From: an uncultured Mesocricetibacter sp.
Lineage (GTDB): Bacteria > Pseudomonadota > Gammaproteobacteria > Enterobacterales > Pasteurellaceae
DNA length: 5,218 nucleotides
Assembly: GCA_905373425.1 (NCBI GenBank)
Contig: CAJPST010000148.1
Coordinates: 1-5,218, forward strand
Direction of reading: 5' to 3'
Shown: positions 1 to 5,218 of the stretch, one piece after another
How positions within the stretch are numbered: the stretch's first letter is position 1
Layout of the letters: the number at the start of each line of letters is the position of its first letter
Notes under the pieces: generated by a model
Told to the model about the DNA's origin: nothing
The model's input: only the letters and a program-made list of their open reading frames with translations
Databases searched by the model: none
Translations under genes and position numbers: made by a program

Positions 1-31
1 AAGTTGTCTTTTTTGTGTAAATAAATTTTCA

Positions 32-53
32 TTTTGCGATTGTAGTTCCAAAA
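32..53 (+). promoter_or_regulatory. Candidate CRP-S (Sxy-dependent CRP) site upstream of comEC
   Basis: The 22-bp element reads TTT-TGCGA-N6-TTCCA-AAA. It has the spacing and flanks of a CRP site, but the left half is TGCGA instead of TGTGA, which is the mark of the CRP-S class used by competence genes in Pasteurellaceae. The right half, TTCCA, departs at one position from the ideal TCGCA of that class and differs by two from TCACA. Rec-2 belongs to the known Sxy/CRP competence regulon of Haemophilus influenzae, so a CRP-S site here is expected. Its centre (42/43) lies about 61-63 bp before the start point predicted from the -10-like TATTGT at 93-98, a typical activator distance. Binding itself is inferred. 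Confidence 0.72.
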
Positions 54-70
54 TTTGTCGACAAACTTGG
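48..70. repeat. Imperfect inverted repeat with a perfect 12-bp palindromic core
   Basis: The centre TTTGTCGACAAA (54-65) is a perfect palindrome. Outside it, CCAA (48-51) and TTGG (67-70) are also complementary, separated from the core by two bases on the left and one on the right. The element overlaps the right end of the CRP-S candidate and lies between it and the -10-like sequence. No T-run follows, so it does not look like a terminator. It could be an operator for a dimeric regulator or chance symmetry in AT-rich DNA; I do not recognise a specific regulator. Confidence 0.4.
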
Positions 71-92
71 TAAAGAAGCCTGTTTTATTTCA

Positions 93-98
93 TATTGT
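93..98 (+). promoter_or_regulatory. Candidate -10 element of the comEC promoter
   Basis: TATTGT matches TATAAT at four of six positions, including the important first T, second A and last T. No good -35 hexamer lies 16-18 bp upstream; TTGGTA at 67-72 is 20 bp away. A weak -35 is usual for promoters that rely on CRP bound near -61, which is where the CRP-S candidate falls. The predicted start would be near 105, giving a leader of about 38 bases. The assignment rests on spacing to the CRP-S site and is tentative. Confidence 0.4.
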
Positions 99-142
99 TG
101 CGATAAGTCAAGGCAACCGGAAGATGTGTAATTAAGAACAGA

Positions 143-2569
143 ATGCGTAATATTTCCTTGGATTGGATCGCTGTGAGCCTGATATTTAGTGTATTTTCGA
201 TTATTTGGCTGCCTGATTTTTTATTGCTTGAATGGCAAACTGCGATGGTAACAGGAGGGAGTTGCCTGATTGTAGCCCTGCTATTACGATTATTTGGAAA
301 AATACGAATCTTATTGGTTTTCATTAAACTCGCTCTACTCATTGCCGGCCTCGGTTATGCGCATTTCCAGCCACTTAACCTATTAAAATTAGCAGATAAC
401 ATGGCAAACCTACCATCGAAAATTAGCACTGAATTTGTGGTAGAAGAAATCCAGCATCAACAGGATTACCAAACACTTATCCTACGAGCACGCTTACAAC
501 CAGATTTGCCTGAACAACGGATTTATGCAAATTGGAAGGGCGCGGAACAAGTTAAATTAGGAGAACGTTGGCATGGCGAATTGCAGTTACGTCCGTTGTC
601 ATCAAGGTTGAATCAAGGTGGCTTTGACCGGCAGCAATGGTATTTTTCTAAAGGCATTACAGCATGGGCGAATGTAAAAAGTGCGGTTAAAATTTCCGAT
701 GTTTTTACATGGCGGCAACAGCGTCTGAACGCAGCGTTACGACAAACACAAGGGCTTGCGCATCAAGGCTTACTGTTAGCGACAAGTTTCGGTGAAAGGG
801 CATGGTTGAAAGCGGACAGTTGGCAGATTTATCAACAAACCAATACTGCGCATTTAATCGCGATTTCCGGATTGCATATCGGTTTGGCAATGGTATTCGG
901 ATTTATATTGGCGCGCGGATTGCAAATTATGTTACCAACCCGTTGGATTACGCCGTTGTTTCCGATTTTAACAGGATTAGGTTGTGCTTATTTTTATGCA
1001 CAACTGGCTGGTTTTGCGATTCCGACTTTTCGTGCAATTACCGCGTTGGTAATACTATATTTATTACGAATTGGAAGGGTTTATTGCAGTCCGTGGCAAT
1101 TGTTTTTACGCGTGATTGCACTTTTGCTGATAAGCGATCCGTTGGTGGTGTTGTCTGCCAGTTTTTGGCTGTCTGTTGGGGCGGTGGGGTGTCTGATTTT
1201 ATGGTATCAAGTTTTTCCCTTACAACTCTTACTGTGGAGAGGACAATCTTTATCGCAGGGAGTATCGGCCAAAGTGCGGTGGATTTTAGGGTTATTGCAT
1301 TTGCAACTCGGTTTATTATGCTTATTTACCCCGATTCAACTTGCAGTATTCGGCGGATTTTCTTTACAAGGTTTCTGCGCAAATCTGATTTCTGTACCGT
1401 TATTTAGCTTTATTCTGGTGCCGTTGGTGTTATGCGCGGTTTTGACCAACGGTTCGCTCTTTTTATGGCAAATTGCTGATTTTGTTGCCGAGAAATTGGA
1501 GTATATATTAAGTTTTTGGCAAGGCGGTTGGGTGAGTCTTAGTGAAAAAACAACGTTAATTTTGACCGCACTTTTAATCGGCTTGTTTCTGATTATGATG
1601 AGATTGATTTATCGCCCATCTATCATTTCATTGACAAATAACAATGACTGGCTAAAGCCTATCCGCAAAATTTCACTAAAAGCCGATCGTAATTTAGCTA
1701 TGAGCGTGCAGAGAAATATTATGTTGCTTGGTTTTATTACGATCGGTTTTTGCCTTGTCCGCTTGATTTATCAGCAAATCAATAGACCTGATTGGCAGAT
1801 AGAAACGCTGGATGTCGGACAAGGGCTGGCGACCTTACTTATAAAAAATGGGCACGGCGTGTTGTATGATACGGGAGCGGGCTGGGCGGGTGGCAATATG
1901 GCAAAGATTGAGATTATTCCTTATTTGCAACGACAGGGAATCAAATTGGATTGGCTGATTATCAGCCATGACGATAATGATCATTCAGGTGGAGCGAAAG
2001 AGATCTTGATTGTTTATCCGCCTCTCAAATTTATTAGCCCGTCGCGGAAAAATTATGGTTTTAAAAATGACGAAAAAATCGACCGCACTTTTTGTCGGCA
2101 GGGCGAACGTTGGCAGTGGCAAGGGCTGAGTTTTCGGGTCTTATCTCCACCGGATGTAGTGGATGATGCGGAAAATCCGGATTCCTGCGTGTTATTCATC
2201 ACGGACGGGCAGCATAGTTTACTGTTGACCGGTGATGCGGATATCCGGACAGAACGACGTTTTGCTTCCGGGCTTGATAAAATAGAGGTTTTACAAGTCG
2301 GGCATCACGGCAGTAAAACATCAACAGGCTCGCGTTTAGTGAGTCAAATTCAACCTAAAATTGCGTTAATTTCCAGTGGACGTTGGAATCCGTGGCGTTT
2401 TCCTCATCCGGACGTAGTGAGTCGCTTGGAAAATGCACAAAGTGCGGTCTATAATTCCGCCGTTTTCGGACAGATTTCAGTACGTTTTTATGGTGATAAT
2501 ACTGAAATTCGCACTGCTAGGACGCAGTTTTCACCTTGGTATCAACGCTTGATTGGCAGGCTAAATTAA
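143..2569 (+). CDS. comEC: ComEC/Rec2 DNA internalization channel protein
   Basis: This 808-residue inner-membrane protein moves single-stranded transforming DNA from the periplasm into the cytoplasm during natural competence; it is the Rec-2 protein of Haemophilus. Hydrophobic helices lie near residues 6-24 and 38-72, followed by a soluble DUF4131-like stretch to about 185. The Competence membrane domain (about 205-490) contains the family motif AISGLHIG (240-247). After another helix (about 524-544) comes a metallo-beta-lactamase-like domain (550-790) with LDVGQG (556-561), DTG (576-578), SHDDNDHSGG (608-617), LTGDAD (695-700), GHHGSKTSTG (720-729) and H755. The metal-binding motif has Asp in place of the second His of HxHxDH. 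Length is normal and the frame is intact. ATG 143 is the first usual start after the in-frame stop at 104-106, although its Shine-Dalgarno is poor (AAGAA at 134-138 at best). A CRP-S site upstream suggests competence control. Function is assigned by family. Confidence 0.97.
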   Translation: MRNISLDWIAVSLIFSVFSIIWLPDFLLLEWQTAMVTGGSCLIVALLLRLFGKIRILLVFIKLALLIAGLGYAHFQPLNLLKLADNMANLPSKISTEFVVEEIQHQQDYQTLILRARLQPDLPEQRIYANWKGAEQVKLGERWHGELQLRPLSSRLNQGGFDRQQWYFSKGITAWANVKSAVKISDVFTWRQQRLNAALRQTQGLAHQGLLLATSFGERAWLKADSWQIYQQTNTAHLIAISGLHIGLAMVFGFILARGLQIMLPTRWITPLFPILTGLGCAYFYAQLAGFAIPTFRAITALVILYLLRIGRVYCSPWQLFLRVIALLLISDPLVVLSASFWLSVGAVGCLILWYQVFPLQLLLWRGQSLSQGVSAKVRWILGLLHLQLGLLCLFTPIQLAVFGGFSLQGFCANLISVPLFSFILVPLVLCAVLTNGSLFLWQIADFVAEKLEYILSFWQGGWVSLSEKTTLILTALLIGLFLIMMRLIYRPSIISLTNNNDWLKPIRKISLKADRNLAMSVQRNIMLLGFITIGFCLVRLIYQQINRPDWQIETLDVGQGLATLLIKNGHGVLYDTGAGWAGGNMAKIEIIPYLQRQGIKLDWLIISHDDNDHSGGAKEILIVYPPLKFISPSRKNYGFKNDEKIDRTFCRQGERWQWQGLSFRVLSPPDVVDDAENPDSCVLFITDGQHSLLLTGDADIRTERRFASGLDKIEVLQVGHHGSKTSTGSRLVSQIQPKIALISSGRWNPWRFPHPDVVSRLENAQSAVYNSAVFGQISVRFYGDNTEIRTARTQFSPWYQRLIGRLN
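679..687 (+). repeat. DNA uptake signal sequence (USS) core, copy 1
   Basis: Exact AAGTGCGGT, the Hin-type uptake core of Pasteurellaceae, lies inside comEC and encodes part of K179-S180-A181-V182. Leading A residues and two downstream AT-rich tracts (TTAAAATTT, then TTTTTAC) match the extended uptake consensus well, so this should be a good binding site for the DNA uptake machinery. Confidence 0.9.
1272..1280 (+). repeat. DNA uptake signal sequence (USS) core, copy 2
   Basis: Exact AAGTGCGGT within comEC, read there in a different codon phase from copy 1 (K377-V378-R379-W380). An A precedes the core and GGATTTT follows it, giving the first T-tract of the extended consensus; the second tract is weaker. 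Confidence 0.88.
1565..1573 (-). repeat. DNA uptake signal sequence (USS) core, copy 3
   Basis: The plus strand reads ACCGCACTT, the reverse complement of the uptake core, encoding T475-A476-L477 of ComEC. Read on the minus strand, the core is preceded by TTAA and followed by CAAAATTAA and then a run of six T residues, a close fit to the extended consensus. Confidence 0.9.
2082..2090 (-). repeat. DNA uptake signal sequence (USS) core, copy 4
   Basis: The plus strand reads ACCGCACTT and falls across D647-R648-T649-F650 of ComEC. On the minus strand the core is preceded by an A-run and followed by CGATTTTTT and then ATTTTTAAAA. Both T-tracts of the extended consensus are strong, making this one of the best copies in the window. 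Confidence 0.9.
2440..2448 (+). repeat. DNA uptake signal sequence (USS) core, copy 5
   Basis: Exact AAGTGCGGT near the 3' end of comEC, within Q766-S767-A768-V769. It uses the same codon phase (xSAV) as copy 1. The downstream flank (CTATAATTCC, then GTTTTCGG) fits the extended consensus only moderately. Confidence 0.88.
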
Positions 2570-2571
2570 AG

Positions 2572-2600
2572 TTGGATAATGCCTTAAATAAAGGTACAAT
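2572..2600 (+). promoter_or_regulatory. Candidate sigma70 promoter of msbA-lpxK
   Basis: TTGGAT (2572-2577) and TACAAT (2595-2600) are separated by exactly 17 bp. The -10 box matches TATAAT at five of six positions; the -35 keeps the key TTG. The promoter begins three bases after the comEC stop and predicts a start near 2607, about 39 bases before the msbA ATG. It would give the essential msbA and lpxK genes expression independent of competence. This is a sequence match only. Confidence 0.6.
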
Positions 2601-2622
2601 GCGCCCATTATTGAAATGATAA

Positions 2623-2644
2623 CAATGTGATTATAACGACATTT
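2623..2644 (+). promoter_or_regulatory. Possible canonical CRP (CRP-N type) site overlapping the msbA leader
   Basis: The element reads CAA-TGTGA-N6-CGACA-TTT. The left half is a perfect TGTGA and the right half matches TCACA at three of five positions; the A and T flanks also agree, for about 15 of 22 consensus positions. It ends one base before the msbA start codon and lies downstream of the predicted start site, so a bound protein would block initiation or elongation more readily than activate. A chance match in AT-rich DNA is quite possible. Confidence 0.3.
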
Positions 2645-2645
2645 T

Positions 2646-4394
2646 ATGCAAGAACAGGATCTTTCTACAGCACAAACCTTCAAACGTTTGTGGCCGACTA
2701 TTGCACCGTTTAAGTGGGGATTGGTTGCGGCGGGTGTCGCGCTGGTGCTGAATGCGGCTGCAGATTCTACTTTGATTTATATGTTAAAACCGTTACTTGA
2801 TGACGGTTTTGGTAAAGCGGATCATTCCTTTCTAAAATTGATGGCGGTGCTGGTGGTGTTATTTATTATGCTGCGCGGTATCACCAGTTTTGTTGCCAAT
2901 TACTGCCTTGCTTGGGTATCGGGTAAAGTGGTGATGATTTTACGTCGTCGCTTGTTTAAACACCTGATGTTTATGCCGGTCAGTTTTTTTGATCAGAATT
3001 CTACCGGGCGCTTGTTGTCTCGTGTAACTTATGACACCGAGCAAGTAGCGCAGACTTCTTCAAGTTCATTAACTACGATTGTGCGCGAAGGTACCTATTT
3101 ACTGTCACTGTTTGGCGTAATGTTAGTAACAAGTTGGCAGCTTTCTGTGGTTTTGTTTGTGATCGGTCCGATTATCGCTTTACTGATTCGTTTGGTTTCC
3201 AAGCGTTTTCGTACACTGAGTAAAAATCTGCAAAATTCCATGGGAACGCTTACTGCAACGACAGAACAAATGTTGAAAGGACATAAAGTTGTGCTATCTT
3301 TCGGCGGGCAAAAAATTGAAGAGGCGCGTTTTAATCAGGTAAGTAATGATATGCGGCGGCAGGGAATGCGTTTGGCAGTCGCTAATGGTATTGCCGATCC
3401 GGTGGTGCAAATTATTGCATCGTTGGCATTAGCTGCGGTGCTTTATTTGGCCACATTCCCCGCTATTATGAGTCAGAACTTAACAGCCGGTTCTTTTACC
3501 GTCGTCTTTTCTTCCATGTTGGCGATGATGCGTCCGTTAAAGTCATTAACTAACGTTAATGCGCAGTTCCAACGTGGTATGGCAGCTTGCCAAACCTTAT
3601 TTGAAATTTTGGATTTGGAAACCGAAAAAGATAACGGAACAGTTGCACCGGAACGGGTGAAAGGTAACGTGGAATTTAAAGACGTCAGCTTTACTTACGA
3701 GGGTAAAGAGGAGCCTGCCTTATCTCATATTTCTTTCAAAATTCCGCAAGGAAAAACAGTGGCGTTGGTTGGACGCTCGGGATCGGGCAAATCCACCGTG
3801 GCAAGTCTGTTGACGCGCTTTTATGATATTAAACAAGGTGAAATCTTGCTGGATGACATAAATATCCAGGACTATAAATTAACTAATCTGCGCGAGCAGT
3901 GTTCGGTGGTATCGCAGCAGGTGCATTTATTTAATGATACGATTGCCAATAATATTGCTTATGCCGCCGAGGATAAATATAGCCGAGAACAAATTGAAGC
4001 GGCAGCAAAAGCGGCGCATGTAATGGAGTTTGCCGCACAGTTGGAAAACGGATTGGATACGCTTGTCGGTGAAAATGGTGCTAATTTGTCCGGTGGCCAA
4101 CGCCAGCGTTTAGCGATTGCCAGAGCATTATTACGTAATTCGCCGGTGTTAATTTTAGATGAAGCCACTTCTGCGTTAGATACTGAGTCTGAACGGGCGA
4201 TTCAGTCCGCTTTGGAAGAAGTGCAGAAAGATCGTACGGTTTTAGTTATCGCTCACCGCTTATCAACTATTGAAAATGCAGATGAAATTTTAGTCATTGA
4301 ACACGGTGAGATTCGAGAGCGAGGCACGCATCAAGCATTACTGGCGCAAAACGGTGCGTACAAACAGTTACATTCAATGCAATTTAGCCATTAA
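2646..4394 (+). CDS. msbA: Lipid A export ABC transporter, ATPase/permease MsbA
   Basis: This half-transporter dimerizes in the inner membrane and flips lipid A-core from the cytoplasmic to the periplasmic leaflet, feeding the Lpt pathway. The 582 residues equal the usual MsbA length. Residues 1-325 form the six-helix type I exporter domain; R77, R147 and K299 align with lipopolysaccharide-contacting R78, R148 and K299 of E. coli MsbA. The nucleotide-binding domain (about 340-580) has Walker A GRSGSGKST (376-384), Q-loop Q424, signature LSGGQ (481-485), Walker B VLILDE (501-506) with catalytic E506, D-loop SALD (509-512) and H-loop H537, all intact. The start ATG gives the MQEQDLST beginning seen in relatives, although no clear Shine-Dalgarno precedes it. 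It lies 76 bp after comEC and 23 bp before lpxK, probably co-transcribed with lpxK. Unlike its neighbours it contains no uptake core. Confidence 0.98.
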   Translation: MQEQDLSTAQTFKRLWPTIAPFKWGLVAAGVALVLNAAADSTLIYMLKPLLDDGFGKADHSFLKLMAVLVVLFIMLRGITSFVANYCLAWVSGKVVMILRRRLFKHLMFMPVSFFDQNSTGRLLSRVTYDTEQVAQTSSSSLTTIVREGTYLLSLFGVMLVTSWQLSVVLFVIGPIIALLIRLVSKRFRTLSKNLQNSMGTLTATTEQMLKGHKVVLSFGGQKIEEARFNQVSNDMRRQGMRLAVANGIADPVVQIIASLALAAVLYLATFPAIMSQNLTAGSFTVVFSSMLAMMRPLKSLTNVNAQFQRGMAACQTLFEILDLETEKDNGTVAPERVKGNVEFKDVSFTYEGKEEPALSHISFKIPQGKTVALVGRSGSGKSTVASLLTRFYDIKQGEILLDDINIQDYKLTNLREQCSVVSQQVHLFNDTIANNIAYAAEDKYSREQIEAAAKAAHVMEFAAQLENGLDTLVGENGANLSGGQRQRLAIARALLRNSPVLILDEATSALDTESERAIQSALEEVQKDRTVLVIAHRLSTIENADEILVIEHGEIRERGTHQALLAQNGAYKQLHSMQFSH

Positions 4395-4408
4395 AAAAAT
4401 TAATTGAC

Positions 4409-4412
4409 GGAG
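4409..4412 (+). promoter_or_regulatory. Ribosome binding site of lpxK
   Basis: GGAG lies five bases before the ATG at 4418 and decides this start. It sits in the 23-bp gap after msbA, a spacing typical of genes on one transcript. It is the clearest Shine-Dalgarno of the three genes in the window. Confidence 0.75.
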
Positions 4413-4417
4413 CGACG

Positions 4418-5218
4418 ATGAATTTTTGGTATGCAATTCGGCCGAGATCGTGGATAGCTTATTTGCTGTTACCTTTTTCGCTCTTGTTTTGGTTATTGAC
4501 GGTTATTCGGAAAAGTTTATTCCGTTTTGGTATCATGAAATCCTATCGAGCACCGGTTCCCGTTATCGTGGTAGGAAATTTGTCTGTTGGTGGAAATGGC
4601 AAAACACCTGTGGTGGTTTGGTTGGTGCAACAATTACAACAGCGCAATATAAAGTGCGGTGTGATTTCCCGCGGTTATGGCAGTCGTGCTGAAAGCTATC
4701 CTTTACTTGTTAGCGGGGAAACTGATCCTGTTCAGGGCGGAGACGAGCCGGTATTGATTGCCAAGCAAACGGGAGTTGCCGTTTGTATTTCACCTGATCG
4801 TAGACAAGCAATTGAACTGCTATTAAAAAATACAGAGTGCGATTTAATTATTAGCGACGACGGTTTACAACATTATAAATTACAGCGTGATGTGGAAATT
4901 GTGGTGATGGAGGCCGAACGTGGATTGGGCAACGGTTTTCCGTTACCGGCGGGTCCCTTAAGAGAGTTACCCAACCGTTTGAATTCGGTAGATTTGATTA
5001 TTGCTAACGGTAGCAGACGAGAGGATTGCGATGCATTAATGACGTTGAATGCTCGGTTTGCAGTCAACTTAGTAAGCGGGGAAAAGTGTCCGTTGAGTGA
5101 ATTTCATAAGGTTTCAGCTGTCGCGGGAATTGGCAATCCGCAACGATTTTTTACGATGTTACGAGGCCTAAATATTGAATTAACGGAAGTTCAGCCTTTC
5201 CAGGATCATCAACAATTT
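4418..5218 (+). CDS. lpxK: Tetraacyldisaccharide 4'-kinase LpxK (5' part, cut by the window end)
   Basis: LpxK uses ATP to phosphorylate the 4' position of tetraacyldisaccharide 1-phosphate, giving lipid IVA, on the cytoplasmic face of the inner membrane. The reading frame is open from the ATG to the last base: 267 residues of a family usually about 325-330 long, so some 60 C-terminal residues are missing. A single N-terminal hydrophobic anchor covers about 12-31. The P-loop GNLSVGGNGKT is at 53-63 (K62, T63), SRGYG at 84-88, GDEP at 108-111, DDGLQH at 147-152, LPAGPLRE at 176-183 and AGIGNPQRFF at 236-245. D109 probably matches the catalytic Asp and H264 the catalytic His described for Aquifex LpxK; this alignment is from memory. 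The gene follows msbA closely, matching the conserved msbA-lpxK pairing. The truncation is only the window edge. Confidence 0.96.
   Translation, partial: MNFWYAIRPRSWIAYLLLPFSLLFWLLTVIRKSLFRFGIMKSYRAPVPVIVVGNLSVGGNGKTPVVVWLVQQLQQRNIKCGVISRGYGSRAESYPLLVSGETDPVQGGDEPVLIAKQTGVAVCISPDRRQAIELLLKNTECDLIISDDGLQHYKLQRDVEIVVMEAERGLGNGFPLPAGPLRELPNRLNSVDLIIANGSRREDCDALMTLNARFAVNLVSGEKCPLSEFHKVSAVAGIGNPQRFFTMLRGLNIELTEVQPFQDHQQF
4652..4660 (+). repeat. DNA uptake signal sequence (USS) core, copy 6
   Basis: Exact AAGTGCGGT within lpxK, in phase with codons AAG-TGC-GGT for K79-C80-G81, just before the SRGYG motif. The upstream A is present but the downstream flank (GTGATTTCCC) lacks strong T-tracts, so it is a weaker copy by the extended consensus. 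Confidence 0.86.

Noticed and set aside
9..14. Run of six T residues at the left edge, possibly the tail of an upstream terminator
   Set aside because: Any stem would lie outside the window, so it cannot be judged.
99..114. Second TGCGA upstream of comEC
   Set aside because: The base pairs six further on (AAGGC) do not form a right half-site, so there is no CRP-like symmetry.
85..342. An 85-codon open frame on the minus strand over the comEC start
   Set aside because: It overlaps the comEC 5' end and promoter, has no recognisable motif and is explained as an antisense shadow.
705..890. A 61-codon minus-strand open frame inside comEC
   Set aside because: Antisense shadow of a well-supported conserved gene, with no recognisable motif.
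1116..1126. ATTGCACTTTT, resembling a minus-strand uptake core
   Set aside because: It differs from ACCGCACTT at two core positions, including the CG pair important for uptake.
802..1407. A 201-codon open frame on the plus strand in another phase
   Set aside because: It lies wholly inside comEC, whose frame encodes the conserved AISGLHIG motif and membrane helices here. Its translation has no recognisable domain.
2582..2594. CCTT-AAATA-AAGG small inverted repeat after comEC
   Set aside because: The stem is only four base pairs with no T-run after it, and it lies in the spacer of the msbA promoter; not a terminator.
2984..2990. Run of seven T residues in msbA, a possible slippage or phase-variation tract
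   Set aside because: It encodes the Phe-Phe pair of SFFD, which MsbA proteins conserve, and the frame is intact. It is too short for a credible phase-variation switch in an essential gene.
3959..4168. A 69-codon minus-strand open frame inside the MsbA ATPase domain
   Set aside because: Antisense to the ABC signature and Walker B coding region; no independent support.
4426..4692. An 88-codon plus-strand open frame near the right side
   Set aside because: It is an out-of-phase shadow of lpxK, whose frame starting at 4418 carries the P-loop and other family motifs and has a ribosome binding site.
4873..5067. A 64-codon minus-strand open frame inside lpxK
   Set aside because: Antisense shadow of conserved lpxK coding sequence.

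Overview
The window carries three co-directional genes on the plus strand: comEC (rec2), msbA and the first 267 codons of lpxK, which runs off the right edge. The protein sequences, the order comEC-msbA-lpxK and six exact copies of the Haemophilus-type DNA uptake core AAGTGCGGT point to a naturally competent Pasteurellaceae bacterium of the 'Hin' uptake-sequence group (Haemophilus, Aggregatibacter, Pasteurella, Basfia and relatives). I cannot fix the genus from sequence alone.

Layout. Positions 1-142 are AT-rich, hold no gene, and look like the control region of comEC. A 22-bp CRP-S-type site (32-53, TGCGA-N6-TTCCA) is followed by an imperfect inverted repeat around a perfect 12-bp palindrome (54-65) and a weak -10 element near 93-98. 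This spacing suits Sxy/CRP-dependent competence induction. Positions 143-2569 encode ComEC, the inner-membrane channel that brings transforming DNA into the cytoplasm. It has an N-terminal DUF4131 region, a Competence membrane domain and a C-terminal metallo-beta-lactamase-like domain. Five of the six uptake cores lie inside this gene.

The 76-bp gap at 2570-2645 has no convincing terminator. It holds a good sigma70-like promoter (TTGGAT-N17-TACAAT) and a canonical-type CRP half-site pair just before the msbA start, but no clear Shine-Dalgarno. Positions 2646-4394 encode MsbA, the essential lipid A-core flippase, with all ABC motifs intact. After 23 bp, lpxK begins at 4418 with a clear GGAG ribosome binding site. 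It encodes the kinase that adds the 4'-phosphate of lipid A.

The envelope genes msbA and lpxK work in one pathway: LpxK makes lipid IVA on the inner face of the inner membrane and MsbA flips the finished lipid A-core. ComEC is functionally separate. Its position directly upstream, without a visible terminator, means that competence induction could read through into essential lipopolysaccharide genes, while the internal promoter would keep these running when competence is off. The window is a conserved housekeeping/competence locus. I see no mobile element, CRISPR, RNA gene or clearly new system; the points worth a second look are regulatory and uptake-sequence related.
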